Below are positions 17,467 to 26,287 of a stretch of DNA of 36,612 bases, piece after piece (positions within the stretch are counted from its first letter, which is position 1; every line of letters begins with the position of its first letter). Position numbers and translations under genes: made by a program. Location of the stretch: contig JAPLED010000113.1 in the NCBI GenBank assembly GCA_026391475.1, positions 1-36,612 of the forward strand. The letters run 5' to 3'. The notes under the pieces were generated by a model that saw only the letters and a program-made list of their open reading frames with translations, was not told where the DNA came from and made no database searches. This DNA is from Bacteroidia bacterium. GTDB lineage: Bacteria > Bacteroidota > Bacteroidia > Bacteroidales > VadinHA17.

Positions 17467-18141
17467 TCAGGCTTTATTCCCAGCCACAACTATCACTATC
17501 TCTCCTTTTGGCGGTTTATTTGTATAATGCTCTGAAAGAAACGATAAAGTCCCCCGGATATTCTCCTCAAACAACTTACTTATCTCCCTCGAAACACAGG
17601 CTTCACGATCGGGACCAAAATGGATGGCTAATTCATCAAGTGTTTTTACAAGACGGTAGGGTGATTCATAAAAAACCATAGTTCTTGTTTCATCAGTTAA
17701 TCCTGTCATTCTCTTCTTTCTTCCTTTTTTGGGAGGGAGGAACCCCTCAAAACAAAACCTGTCACAGGGAAGCCCGGAATTTACCAGTGCCGGTATCAGT
17801 GCAGTTGGTCCGGGAAGGGTCTCAACCGGGATATCTTTTTCAACGCATGTTCTTACCAGTAAAAATCCCGGATCGGAGATGCCCGGGGTGCCGGCATCGG
17901 AGATAAGTGCAATAGTCTGTCCTGATAAAATCTTTGAACAGACCGATTCAACACTTTTATGTTCATTAAACATGTGATGTGACTGAAGAGGGGTTTTAAT
18001 ATTATAATGATTTAGTAATTTCTTCGCCTGGCGCGTATCTTCGGCAAGGATAAGTTCCACACTACTGAGAATCTCTAAAGCCCTGAAGGTAATATCCTTG
18101 AGATTACCGATAGGAGTAGGAACCAGAAAGAGTTTACTCAT
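17467..18141 (-). CDS. rsmI: 16S rRNA (cytidine-2'-O) methyltransferase RsmI
   Basis: RsmI methylates the ribose of C1402 in 16S rRNA. The 224-residue tetrapyrrole-methylase-fold protein has the classic VPTPIGNLKDITFRAL start, AEDTRQAKKLL, ALISDAGTPGISDPG, LPGPTALIPAL, FEGFLPPKKGRKKR and FYESPYRL. The C-terminal extension found in longer proteobacterial homologues is absent, and the length is typical of Bacteroidota. The start overlaps the upstream unknown gene by 8 bases, indicating cotranscription and probably coupling. Confidence 0.96.
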   Translation of the reverse strand: MSKLFLVPTPIGNLKDITFRALEILSSVELILAEDTRQAKKLLNHYNIKTPLQSHHMFNEHKSVESVCSKILSGQTIALISDAGTPGISDPGFLLVRTCVEKDIPVETLPGPTALIPALVNSGLPCDRFCFEGFLPPKKGRKKRMTGLTDETRTMVFYESPYRLVKTLDELAIHFGPDREACVSREISKLFEENIRGTLSFLSEHYTNKPPKGEIVIVVAGNKA

Positions 18142-18721
18142 TTGAAGGAAGCTTGCGTTTTACCAGGTCGAGTAGCTGCTTAACCGCCTCATTTTCATTG
18201 CTATCGCCAGTATAGCTCATAATAACAGCCCTGGCATCTTTAAGACTTTCAGCATGGTCTAAGCGTGATATTGCCTGGATGTATGCATCTTTATTACCAT
18301 CGAAAATCTCCCTTATGAACTGGAATTTGTCATTCACACCTATAGCTTCCGATAGATTAGTTAATGGCTTTGTCTTCAGGATATCCGATATATCATCATC
18401 GCTCTTCATGCTTCCTAACTGTTCATTGAACCTGTTCGACAGATGACTGAATTTATCAGCAATTATTGCGGATTCTGATGCTTTCTTCGGGGCTTTTTTC
18501 GATTCCTCCTTTTTTTCAACCGGTGGAGGAGTGATTAAAACAGGCATATTGTCTTTCAGACTTTTGAGAAGAGCAATAACCTCTCCGGCACTCTTGCATT
18601 TTGACTTTGCAAGCTCAATCTGCAGTACCGGAACTCCGGAGTATTTTTTCAGATCATCAATAATTTCGCGCGCTTCATCGAGATCTTTAATAATTAAATC
18701 AATGGTTGCATTGAAATCCAT
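18134..18721 (-). CDS. Conserved helical protein of unknown function upstream of rsmI
   Basis: I do not recognise a named domain. The 195-residue product appears soluble and largely helical, with no signal peptide or membrane segment. The N-terminal helical region (about 1-60) includes a KSAGEVIALLKSLKD stretch. A flexible Pro/Lys linker follows (about 63-82: TPPPVEKKEESKKAPKK). The C-terminal helical domain (about 85-195) contains TNLSEAIGVNDKFQF, IREIFDGNKDAYIQAI and AVKQLLDLVKRKL. The gene overlaps rsmI by 8 bases and shares a promoter with a TACTTTTG -7 box at 18763-18770. It could accompany ribosome or translation functions by association with rsmI, but that is speculation. The gene itself is well supported by codon pattern and tight packing. 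Confidence 0.8.
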   Translation of the reverse strand: MDFNATIDLIIKDLDEAREIIDDLKKYSGVPVLQIELAKSKCKSAGEVIALLKSLKDNMPVLITPPPVEKKEESKKAPKKASESAIIADKFSHLSNRFNEQLGSMKSDDDISDILKTKPLTNLSEAIGVNDKFQFIREIFDGNKDAYIQAISRLDHAESLKDARAVIMSYTGDSNENEAVKQLLDLVKRKLPSNE

Positions 18722-18762
18722 ACATTTTGATGTTAATTTAACAAACCATTTTCCTTATTTTG

Positions 18763-18770
18763 CAAAAGTA
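18763..18770 (-). promoter_or_regulatory. Promoter -7 box of the unknown gene and rsmI
   Basis: The minus strand reads TACTTTTG, matching TAnnTTTG, 42 bases upstream of the unknown gene's ATG. It lies in the 119-base divergent gap shared with tdk. No equally good box for tdk is visible on the plus strand (TACAATTTG at 18804-18812 has one extra base). Confidence 0.5.
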
Positions 18771-18840
18771 ACGATTATTCCACAAGTCATCACGGAATAA
18801 AACTACAATTTGCGCTATAACAACAGACATTGATTGCAGT

Positions 18841-19422
18841 ATGGACTTTCTTGAAAATTCAACAAGGGCGACCGGTAAGCGGGGATCAATTGAGGTCATA
18901 ACCGGTTCTATGTTTTCAGGAAAAACGGAAGAGTTGATCAGAAGGCTCAGGAGAGCTCAGTTTGCAGGATTAAAGGTTGAAATTTTCAAACCTTCGCTGG
19001 ATAAGCGATATTCTGAAACCAGGGTCGTTTCACACGACGACAAATCAATTATTTCAACTCCTGTCGATAATCCTTCAGCGATATTATTGCTGGCCGGGGA
19101 TGTAGATGTTGCAGGCATTGATGAAGCACAGTTTTTTGACAGCTCTATTGTTGAAGTTTGTAATAAGCTTGCCGATGACGGTATAAGGGTCCTGATAGCC
19201 GGCCTCGATATGGATTTCATGGGTAAGCCTTTTGGCCCGATGCCTGCGCTCCTTGCTATTGCTGAATATGTTACAAAGGTTCACGCAATATGTATGCGGT
19301 GCGGCAACCTGGCTCAGTATTCATTCAGAAAATCGGAAGAAGCACAGATTGTTCTTCTGGGTGAAAAAAATCTTTATGAGCCTCTTTGCAGGAATTGCTA
19401 TAATGCATCTTTAAATAAGTGA
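18841..19422 (+). CDS. tdk: Thymidine kinase (type II)
   Basis: Tdk phosphorylates deoxythymidine in the salvage pathway. The 193-residue product has the P-loop [15 protein letters not shown] (about 22-36), a DEAQFF motif with catalytic Glu95, the lasso-region residues [12 protein letters not shown], and a structural zinc site CMRC (Cys151, Cys154) with CRNC (Cys183, Cys186). Length and motif order are normal for the bacterial type II family. The TGA stop lies 3 bases before the GTG start of murF-alr, so the two genes are likely cotranscribed. Confidence 0.96.
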   Translation: MDFLENSTRATGKRGSIEVITGSMFSGKTEELIRRLRRAQFAGLKVEIFKPSLDKRYSETRVVSHDDKSIISTPVDNPSAILLLAGDVDVAGIDEAQFFDSSIVEVCNKLADDGIRVLIAGLDMDFMGKPFGPMPALLAIAEYVTKVHAICMRCGNLAQYSFRKSEEAQIVLLGEKNLYEPLCRNCYNASLNK

Positions 19423-19425
19423 CAG

Positions 19426-21888
19426 GTGAAGATTGTCTCATCAGATATTGCTGAAATCATAAACGGTAAACTGATCGGTCCATCAGACCTTCTGGTTACT
19501 GAAATTGTTACCGACAGCCGTCAGTTAAGTTATACGGAAGGACTCGTTTTTATTGCCATAAGCGGGAAAAATCACGATGGTCATCAGTTTATTAAAAATC
19601 TTTATCAGACAGGGATCAGGATCTTCGTGGTTGAAAGGCTTCCTGACGAACCGGAAAGATACTCCGATGCAGCTTTTATAATAACTAAAAACACGGTTGA
19701 GGCTCTTCAGCATCTGGCTTCTTATAAGCGAAAAGCCTTCAAATCGTCTGTAATAGCTGTCACCGGAAGTGCGGGAAAAACTGTTGTTAAGGAATGGCTC
19801 GCAGATATACTTGGCCTGACTACATCTGTTATCAGAAGCCCGAAAAGTTACAACTCTCAGATAGGAGTGCCTCTTTCTGTCTGGAAACTGGATGAGAAAT
19901 ATAAGCTTGGGATATTTGAAGCAGGCATCTCATTACCCGGTGAGATGGATAAGCTGCAGAAAATTATTGATCCGGATATTGGTGTTATTACGAATATTGG
20001 GGATGCCCACCGGGAGAATTTTCCTGATAATGAGACAAAGGCAGCAGAAAAGCTCAAGCTTTTTATAAATGCATCTTTAATAGTATATTGCAGCGATCAT
20101 AAGCTTGTTCAGCAGCTGATTCTGAATAACAAAAACTTCAAATTGAAAAAGCTGATAGACTGGTCGTTCGAAAATGCCGGAGCTAAGATTCTTGTTAAAA
20201 AGAGCTCTTTACCCGGAGGCCATACCGGAATTCAAATGAGCTTTAACGGGAAAACAAATGGTTTCGAAATTCCTTTCAGCGACAGAGCTTCGGTTGAGAA
20301 TGCTGTTACCGTGGCTGCTGTTTGCCTGGCAATGGGAACAGCAGCAGATATTGTCGGAAGAGGGCTCGCCGGACTTGTCTCGGTGGCAATGAGAATGGAG
20401 ATGAAGAGTGGCATTAACAATTGTCAGCTTATTGAGGATTACTATAACTCAGATCCAGGGTCGCTGGGAATGGCCATTGAATACCTGAAGCAGCAAAACA
20501 GCAGGAAAGCTACTTTAATCCTTTCCGATTTTGTCCAGAGTGGAAGAGATGAAGAGGAGCTGTATGGTGAAGTCGCGGGATTGGTGCAGAAAACAGGTAT
20601 CGATAAATTTATTGGAATAGGGGAAGCTCTTATCAGAAACAGTTCATTATTTGAAAACAGTGCGCGATTTTTCTATTCAACCGATGAGTTTGTCCGTTGT
20701 TTTAACGGGAGTGACTTCAAAAATGAGATAATTCTTTTGAAAGGGGCAAGGATCTACGAGTTTGAGAAAATAGGTAAACTGCTTGAACAGCAGATTCATC
20801 AGACTGTCCTTGAGATTAATCTGGATGCTATTTCCCACAATCTGAATGAGTTCCGCAGACATCTGAATCCCGGGACACGGATAATGGCAATGGTTAAGGC
20901 ATTTGCTTATGGGGCAGGGCCGGCGGAGATCGCAGCGTTACTTGAGTACCACCGGGTCAGTTATCTTGCCGTTGCCTATGCGGATGAGGGTGTTGAATTG
21001 AGAACTGCAGGTGTGACTCTGCCAATAATGGTTATGAATCCGGATCCTTCCGCATCGGAATTAATAATAAAATATAATCTTGAACCTGAAATATTTAGTT
21101 TTTCGTCATTTGAAAAATTTACCGAAGTTGCCTCAAAACATGGTCTGATTAACTATCCTGTTCATATTAAGATTGATACAGGCATGCACAGGCTTGGTTT
21201 CATGCCTGAGGATGTCGGATCACTGTGCGAAAGAATCAAAACCACAGAGTGCATCAAAATTATTTCAGTCTTCTCACATCTGGCAGCCAGTGAGGATCCG
21301 GCACTGGATCATTTTAGTCACCGGCAGGTAGCGGTTTTTCTTGAAGGAGTTACTCAGATTTATGAAGCAACAGGATATCCTTTTCTCCGTCATATCCTTA
21401 ATTCTTCGGGCATTACACGTTTTCCTCAATATCAATTTGAAATGGTACGGCCAGGTATTGGTATGTACGGTGTCGGCCATTTTGACGGTCTGAAACTGAG
21501 AACAGCGGGGCGCTTTAAAACCAGGATATCACAGGTTAAGAGAATATTGGCTGGCGAGCCTATAGGATATGGCTGTGCTGATGTGTCAGACTATGAAAGA
21601 ATTATTGCAATATTACCAGTTGGTTACGCTGACGGTCTGAACAGGAAACTGGGGAACAGAAACGGGAACCTGTATATTAAAGGTGTAAGGGTGCCTCTGC
21701 TAGGAAATATATGTATGGATATGTGTATGGCAGATATTACAGGAATAAACGCAAATACCGGTGATGAAGCTGAGATTTTCGGTGAAAACATTACAATCGA
21801 TGAAATAGCGATAAAATGTCAGACTATTCCATATGAGATACTTACCTCAATTCCCGGGCGGGTGAAAAGAGTCTTTTTCAGGGAATAA
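19426..21888 (+). CDS. Fused MurF (UDP-MurNAc-tripeptide-D-Ala-D-Ala ligase) and alanine racemase
   Basis: One 820-residue polypeptide joins two peptidoglycan enzymes. The N-terminal MurF part (about 1-455) has the Mur ligase ATP loop VTGSAGKT (114-119 for GSAGKT), EAGISLPGEM, NIGDAHRENF and EDYYNSDPGSL. The C-terminal alanine racemase part (about 460-820) has INLDAISHNL, the PLP-binding Lys491 in MVKAFAYG, IDTGMHRLGF, RPGIGMYG and the catalytic Tyr715 in IGYG, followed by LPVGYADGLNR. The racemase would make D-Ala for D-Ala-D-Ala, which MurF attaches. The fusion is known in Bacteroidota. Start is GTG at 19426, 3 bases after tdk. The TAA stop abuts the convergent Crp/Fnr stop with no base between. 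Confidence 0.95.
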   Translation: MKIVSSDIAEIINGKLIGPSDLLVTEIVTDSRQLSYTEGLVFIAISGKNHDGHQFIKNLYQTGIRIFVVERLPDEPERYSDAAFIITKNTVEALQHLASYKRKAFKSSVIAVTGSAGKTVVKEWLADILGLTTSVIRSPKSYNSQIGVPLSVWKLDEKYKLGIFEAGISLPGEMDKLQKIIDPDIGVITNIGDAHRENFPDNETKAAEKLKLFINASLIVYCSDHKLVQQLILNNKNFKLKKLIDWSFENAGAKILVKKSSLPGGHTGIQMSFNGKTNGFEIPFSDRASVENAVTVAAVCLAMGTAADIVGRGLAGLVSVAMRMEMKSGINNCQLIEDYYNSDPGSLGMAIEYLKQQNSRKATLILSDFVQSGRDEEELYGEVAGLVQKTGIDKFIGIGEALIRNSSLFENSARFFYSTDEFVRCFNGSDFKNEIILLKGARIYEFEKIGKLLEQQIHQTVLEINLDAISHNLNEFRRHLNPGTRIMAMVKAFAYGAGPAEIAALLEYHRVSYLAVAYADEGVELRTAGVTLPIMVMNPDPSASELIIKYNLEPEIFSFSSFEKFTEVASKHGLINYPVHIKIDTGMHRLGFMPEDVGSLCERIKTTECIKIISVFSHLAASEDPALDHFSHRQVAVFLEGVTQIYEATGYPFLRHILNSSGITRFPQYQFEMVRPGIGMYGVGHFDGLKLRTAGRFKTRISQVKRILAGEPIGYGCADVSDYERIIAILPVGYADGLNRKLGNRNGNLYIKGVRVPLLGNICMDMCMADITGINANTGDEAEIFGENITIDEIAIKCQTIPYEILTSIPGRVKRVFFRE

Positions 21889-22590
21889 TCAGCCAAGTTC
21901 GCAAATGTGTTCAAGGTTGATGTTGTCAAGGATACTGATCTTTCTTCCTTCAATTCCAATAATACCTTCAGTAGCCAGATTGGAAAGTGTGCGGATGGCA
22001 TTGGAGGTTGTCATGTTAGAAAGGTTGGCAATATCCTCTCTTGACAGGGAAACAAGGATGGTTTTGCCATCAGCTTCATAACCATACGTATCGCGCAGTA
22101 CCAGCAATGATTCGGCCAGTCGTCCTCTGATATGTTTCTGAGTAAGTGATACAGTTCTGTTGTTCGATACCCCAAGTTCTTCAGCTATTACCTTAATAAA
22201 CTTCAGAGCAAGGTCGGCGTTTTTCTTCAGGATCTTAACAAGGAAGTTCTTTTCCAGAACGCAGATTACGGAATCTTCAATGGCTGCTGCAGAAACTGAC
22301 CAGGTGTTATCAGAAAACAGTACCCTGTAACCAATATATCCCTGTTGTCTCACCATCTTCAGTATCTGCTCTCTTCCACCAACTCCCTCTTTGAAAACCT
22401 TCACTTTTCCAGAAGCCAGGCAGATCAAGCCGTGGGATTTTTCACCTTCTTTAAACAGAAGTTCACCTTTCTTAATAATTGCCAGGGTATGATGCTGTGC
22501 AATCATCTCTTTATCTTTCTGATTTAATCCTTTAAAAATGGAAGAAGTTCCTTCGAGACATATTTCAATATACGGATTTAAATACTGCAT
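21889..22590 (-). CDS. Crp/Fnr-family transcriptional regulator
   Basis: The 233-residue product has an N-terminal cyclic-nucleotide-binding-type beta-roll (about 15-125: GELLFKEGEKSHGLICLASGKVKVF) and a long dimer helix. A C-terminal winged helix-turn-helix (about 150-225) has the recognition region SREDIANLSNMTTSNAIRTL. The Cys residues (about 11, 57 and 110) do not form the N-terminal 4Fe-4S pattern of FNR, and the phosphate-binding Arg motif of cAMP-type Crp is not obvious, so the ligand is unknown. It has its own promoter with a TACCTTTG -7 box at 22616-22623. Confidence 0.92.
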   Translation of the reverse strand: MQYLNPYIEICLEGTSSIFKGLNQKDKEMIAQHHTLAIIKKGELLFKEGEKSHGLICLASGKVKVFKEGVGGREQILKMVRQQGYIGYRVLFSDNTWSVSAAAIEDSVICVLEKNFLVKILKKNADLALKFIKVIAEELGVSNNRTVSLTQKHIRGRLAESLLVLRDTYGYEADGKTILVSLSREDIANLSNMTTSNAIRTLSNLATEGIIGIEGRKISILDNINLEHICELG

Positions 22591-22615
22591 GATTTGATTA
22601 TGTTAAATAGCATAC

Positions 22616-22623
22616 CAAAGGTA
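22616..22623 (-). promoter_or_regulatory. Promoter -7 box of the Crp/Fnr regulator
   Basis: The minus strand reads TACCTTTG, matching TAnnTTTG, 25 bases upstream of the regulator start. A TTT about 22 bases further upstream could be the -33 element. The rest of the 114-base gap to nadE (22591-22704) is AT-rich. Confidence 0.58.
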
Positions 22624-22704
22624 ATAAAAGAAATGAATAAAATTTAAATTAACAATTTTTAACATATTCAATTACAGATAGTTGTAAAGATCACAGAGAC
22701 AGGT

Positions 22705-24357
22705 TTAATACCGTGCCACAAGAGGCATTCTTCTTCCTGCTCCAAAAGCCTTTGACGAAATTCTTAATACCGGAGGGGCCTGGTATCTTTTGTATTCGTT
22801 GAAGTCGATCATTCTGATAACTTTAAACACTGTATCCATATCTGATCCTTCGCTTACTATTCGTCCGGCGGGTTTTTGTAATTCAATATACTGGTATAAA
22901 ATTGAATCCAGGATATTGTAATCGGGAAGTGAATCTGTATCATGCTGGTCAGGTCTTAATTCAGCTGACGGAAATTTCTTAATTGTGTTTTCAGGAATGA
23001 TCTCTCCATTCCGGTTAATATAATCTGCAAGCCGGTAAACATCAGTTTTATAAACATCTCCAATAACAGATAAGCCTCCGGCCATATCTCCATAAAGGGT
23101 GCCATACCCGACAGCAGCTTCGCTCTTGTTCGATGTATTCAATAAAATGCATCCGTACTTGTTCGAAACAGCCATAAGCAGAGTGGCTCTGATGCGGGCC
23201 TGGATGTTTTCTTCAGTTACATCTTTGTTTTTTCCTTCGAACAGAGGTGCAAGTTCTTCCTCAAAAGCGGTGAAGGGTCTTTCAATATTTATTATATCAT
23301 AATGAACATTCAGTGTATTGGCAAGAGTCACAGCATCTTTAACAGAATGGTCTGAAGAATAACGGGAGGGCATCAGCAATGCTCTGACATTTTCATTCCC
23401 CAGGGCTTCAACAGCCAGGCAGAGGCAGATGGCTGAATCGATTCCCCCCGAAAGCCCGATAATGCAGCTTTTGAAACTTGTCTTTGCAAAATAGTCGCGT
23501 ATACCTGTCACAAGAGCCTTATGCATAAGAGGTATTATCCCTGGTCTGGTTTCTTTCCGGGAAGCAGAACCCGAATTAATATCATCGAAAGAGTAAGTCT
23601 CAACAGCTTCCTCAAAAAACGGCAGTTGATTAAATATCTCACCTTTTTTGTTCACAATTATTGAAGCACCATCAAAAATAAGCTCTGTATTTGCACCTGT
23701 CTGGTTAACTGATATAACAGGTATATTGTATTTTATAGCTTTAGCTCTGAAGATGTTTTCTTTTGCTTCGATTTTTGAATATGAAAATGGTGAAGCGGAG
23801 ATATTGATTATAACATCAGGGTTTTGTCTGGCAAGCTCTTCCATTGGAGAGACTGTGTACAATCTTGTCTTTTCAAATTCGTTGTCGAATGGCTGTTCGT
23901 CCCAGAGATCTTCACAAATGGTGATGGCAAGCCTCAAACCTCTGAATGAAAATACTGAGAACCGGTTCTCAGGTTCAAAATACCTGTATTCATCGAAAAT
24001 ATCATAAGTTGGAAGCAGTGCTTTATTAGCAGAAAAGATAACTTTCCCCTCCAACAGAAGCAGAGCTGAATTAAAAAGTTTCTTGCCTTCCGGTTTCCTG
24101 TTCAGGGTGGGAGAGCCAACTATAGCAGCTATGCCGGTGCATTCATTTGCTATCTCATTAACTATAAGGTTACATTTTTTAATAAAGTCAAGCCGATCAA
24201 GCAGATCAAGAGGAGGATATCCGGGGATACACAGTTCAGAAAAAACGATCAGATCGGACCCCTCTGTTTTTGCTTTTCTTATTGCATTACAGATAAGGTC
24301 CTTATTCCTTTCAAAGTTACCAATATGATAATTCAGTTGTGCAATGGTGATTTTCAT
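22705..24357 (-). CDS. nadE: Glutamine-dependent NAD+ synthetase
   Basis: NadE amidates deamido-NAD to NAD+ with ammonia released from glutamine. The N-terminal nitrilase-type glutaminase carries the Glu41-Lys112-Cys148 triad (FSELCIPGYPPLD, NKALLPTYDIF, AITICEDLWDE). The C-terminal synthetase has the ATP-pyrophosphatase loop GLSGGIDSA near 301-309, then PSRYSS and NTSNKSE motifs. The frame extends to 24384, but I choose the ATG at 24357 (550 residues). MKITIAQLNYHIGNF is the conserved start, and the longer form would run into the end of the upstream gene. With this start nadE begins 10 bases after the outer-membrane protein stop, consistent with an operon. Confidence 0.95.
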   Translation of the reverse strand: MKITIAQLNYHIGNFERNKDLICNAIRKAKTEGSDLIVFSELCIPGYPPLDLLDRLDFIKKCNLIVNEIANECTGIAAIVGSPTLNRKPEGKKLFNSALLLLEGKVIFSANKALLPTYDIFDEYRYFEPENRFSVFSFRGLRLAITICEDLWDEQPFDNEFEKTRLYTVSPMEELARQNPDVIINISASPFSYSKIEAKENIFRAKAIKYNIPVISVNQTGANTELIFDGASIIVNKKGEIFNQLPFFEEAVETYSFDDINSGSASRKETRPGIIPLMHKALVTGIRDYFAKTSFKSCIIGLSGGIDSAICLCLAVEALGNENVRALLMPSRYSSDHSVKDAVTLANTLNVHYDIINIERPFTAFEEELAPLFEGKNKDVTEENIQARIRATLLMAVSNKYGCILLNTSNKSEAAVGYGTLYGDMAGGLSVIGDVYKTDVYRLADYINRNGEIIPENTIKKFPSAELRPDQHDTDSLPDYNILDSILYQYIELQKPAGRIVSEGSDMDTVFKVIRMIDFNEYKRYQAPPVLRISSKAFGAGRRMPLVARY

Positions 24358-24367
24358 CAACATCCGG

Positions 24368-25078
24368 TTAAAAGTTAACGCCAATCCTGAAGCTCAGTAT
24401 TTTATGTGACACTTTATCGACAGGCTGATCTCCATTGTCCTTTGTTATATCAAGAAAATTATTATCGAAATTCAAGCCTAATACCATTGCAGTTGTCCCT
24501 CCCAGTGAGTATTCAATTCCTGCGGTTATGTGATAGGAAAGGTTGAACATCCTTAATTCATTCATAGCCTTTTCATCTTTAATATAAAGAGATGGAATAT
24601 CTGTTTTACCTCCGATAACTACTTTTGGGTCTAACCCTAAATCAGTAAAGAAAGTGAGATATCCAATCTGGTTCGTCTGAAGCTTCAGTCCCAGTGGAAT
24701 TGAAAGATATTGAATCTTATAGACAATTGCCTCGTTAGGTAACACTGTTGTAAGTTTTAATATTTTTTTTAAACTCGTAAACTCCATTACAGTCGTATCT
24801 TGACTAACGAGTCTTCCTCCTGCATTAAGGAGACTTATCCCGGTCGAAAAAGAATAGTTTGGGTTGAAGTACTTGTTAAATGTCAACCCAAAATTGAAGC
24901 CTGGTCTTGCCCCGTCATTTATAACCTCCTTAATATCGGAAGAAAACCAGCTGATAACAGGATCAGCATGAATTCCGAAACCTATTTTCTGTTGGGCTTG
25001 AATCATGGTGTGGGTTGAAATAGATAAAAACAAAAATAACAAAATTGTTAAAGTTCTGTTATTAAGATGTTTAGACAT
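24368..25078 (-). CDS. Outer-membrane beta-barrel protein (PorT-like)
   Basis: From the ATG at 25078 the product has 236 residues: a signal peptide (about 1-29, ending at MIQAQQ) and then a small barrel of alternating strands. GFGIHADPVISWF, GFNFGLTFNKYFNPNYSFSTGISLLNAGG, QYLSIPLGLKLQTN and the end ILSFRIGVNF are typical. The final Phe fits an outer-membrane assembly signal. This resembles the outer-membrane beta-barrel family that includes PorT-like proteins, though I cannot say it is PorT itself. An upstream start at 25099 would add MIEYILN, which does not look like part of a signal peptide. It lies between nadE and the divergent gldB. Confidence 0.8.
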   Translation of the reverse strand: MSKHLNNRTLTILLFLFLSISTHTMIQAQQKIGFGIHADPVISWFSSDIKEVINDGARPGFNFGLTFNKYFNPNYSFSTGISLLNAGGRLVSQDTTVMEFTSLKKILKLTTVLPNEAIVYKIQYLSIPLGLKLQTNQIGYLTFFTDLGLDPKVVIGGKTDIPSLYIKDEKAMNELRMFNLSYHITAGIEYSLGGTTAMVLGLNFDNNFLDITKDNGDQPVDKVSHKILSFRIGVNF

Positions 25079-25162
25079 ATTCAAAATATATTCAATCATT
25101 ATTAACTATTCTAATGTAAAAATAACAAATAATAAGAGAAGTTATGGTGTCGTTTATAATTG

Positions 25163-25194
25163 TTGCCTTATAATCGAAAAAGTGTTTATTTTTG
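25163..25194 (+). promoter_or_regulatory. Promoter of gldB
   Basis: TATTTTTG at 25187-25194 matches TAnnTTTG, and TTG at 25163-25165 lies 21 bases upstream, the right spacing for a -33 element. The gldB start is 22 bases downstream of the box. Confidence 0.62.
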
Positions 25195-25216
25195 ACTGCC
25201 TAAAAAAGAGAGCATT

Positions 25217-26239
25217 ATGAGAATCGGATATATCACATTTTTCTTTTTATTATTGATCGCTCCGGCGATGACTTCGTGTAAGAAAAATCATTATAAAGTC
25301 AATACGTCCTCCATCAATGTTAAAATTGAGATAAAGAGGCTTGAGAAGGATCTTTTCACATTAAATCCTAATGAAATTGCAATGAAGGTCCCCTCTCTCA
25401 AACAAAAGTACAACGGGTTTCTGCAATTATTCAGCTATGTGATTAATACCGGCGATATAAATGATACATCTTTTGGTGATTTTCTTATCAGATTTTGCAC
25501 TGATAAACAGAATAATGATGTCTATTCTCTTACAATGAAGCTTTATCCTGATGTTAAGGCAATAGAAGATGAGCTTCAGGAGGCTTTTCGCCATTATATT
25601 TATTATTTCCCGGGAAGAAATATACCTGGTGTATTTACTTGTATCACAGGATTTAATAACAGTATTATCATAGGAGATTCTGTACTTGGAATAGGATTGG
25701 ACAGGTATCTCGGTGCTGACTGTGTGTATTATCCGAGGCTTGAAATATACAAATATATGGCGATCAGGATGACCCCTGAGAATATTGTTCCTGATTGTAT
25801 GTATGTATGGGGCGCTTCGGAATGGGAGTTTTCAACACTTAAATACCCGACTGATAATGTTATAACTGAGATGATCCACAATGGCAAACTTAAATATTTT
25901 GAAAAATGTATGTTGCCTGGGACTGCTGATGAGATAATCTTTGGCTTTACACCAGACCAGATGAAATTCTGCAAAAACAATGAAAGTCAGATGTGGCAAT
26001 ATCTTATCGAAAACGATCTGTTATTTAACAGCGATCAGTTCACAATACGTAAACTCATTGGAGAAGCTCCGTTTACAAGCTATTTCACCAATGAATCGCC
26101 GGGACGAGCAGCTATATGGCTGGGTTTCAGTATAGTTGAATCATACATGATGAGAAACCCGGGAATAAGTATTGAAGAGATGATGAAGGATTTTGATGTG
26201 CAGGGTATTCTTGAGAAGGCAAAATATAGTCCGCAATAA
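25217..26239 (+). CDS. gldB: GldB-family gliding motility lipoprotein
   Basis: The 340-residue product has a lipoprotein signal peptide ending in the lipobox AMTSC (Cys21). It then has the GldB pattern: EIKRLEKDLF, LKQKYNGFLQLF, a YYFPGRNIPGVFTCITGFN stretch, IGDSVLGIGLDRYLG, CVYYPRLEIYKYMAIRMTPENIVPDCM and GKLKYFEKCMLPG. GldB is a membrane lipoprotein needed for gliding in Flavobacterium. It also occurs in non-gliding Bacteroidota, so its presence does not prove motility. In Flavobacterium gldB lies close to nadE, as here, supporting the assignment. No gldC or other gld gene is seen nearby. A bidirectional hairpin (26242-26267) follows. Confidence 0.88.
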   Translation: MRIGYITFFFLLLIAPAMTSCKKNHYKVNTSSINVKIEIKRLEKDLFTLNPNEIAMKVPSLKQKYNGFLQLFSYVINTGDINDTSFGDFLIRFCTDKQNNDVYSLTMKLYPDVKAIEDELQEAFRHYIYYFPGRNIPGVFTCITGFNNSIIIGDSVLGIGLDRYLGADCVYYPRLEIYKYMAIRMTPENIVPDCMYVWGASEWEFSTLKYPTDNVITEMIHNGKLKYFEKCMLPGTADEIIFGFTPDQMKFCKNNESQMWQYLIENDLLFNSDQFTIRKLIGEAPFTSYFTNESPGRAAIWLGFSIVESYMMRNPGISIEEMMKDFDVQGILEKAKYSPQ

Positions 26240-26241
26240 AA

Positions 26242-26267
26242 AAGGCTGTATCTTCCGGTACAGCCTT
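26242..26267. terminator. Bidirectional terminator between gldB and ferredoxin
   Basis: AAGGCTGTA (26242-26250) pairs perfectly with TACAGCCTT (26259-26267) around an 8-base loop. On the minus strand a TTTTTT run follows, making a strong terminator for the ferredoxin gene. On the plus strand the tail is only moderately T-rich, so it would end gldB less efficiently. Confidence 0.8.
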
Positions 26268-26287
26268 CAATTTCTTAAATCGGAATA

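Noticed and set aside
24358-24384. Longer nadE start at 24384
   Set aside because: It would add MALTFNRML, overlap the end of the upstream gene and precede the conserved MKITIAQLNY start.
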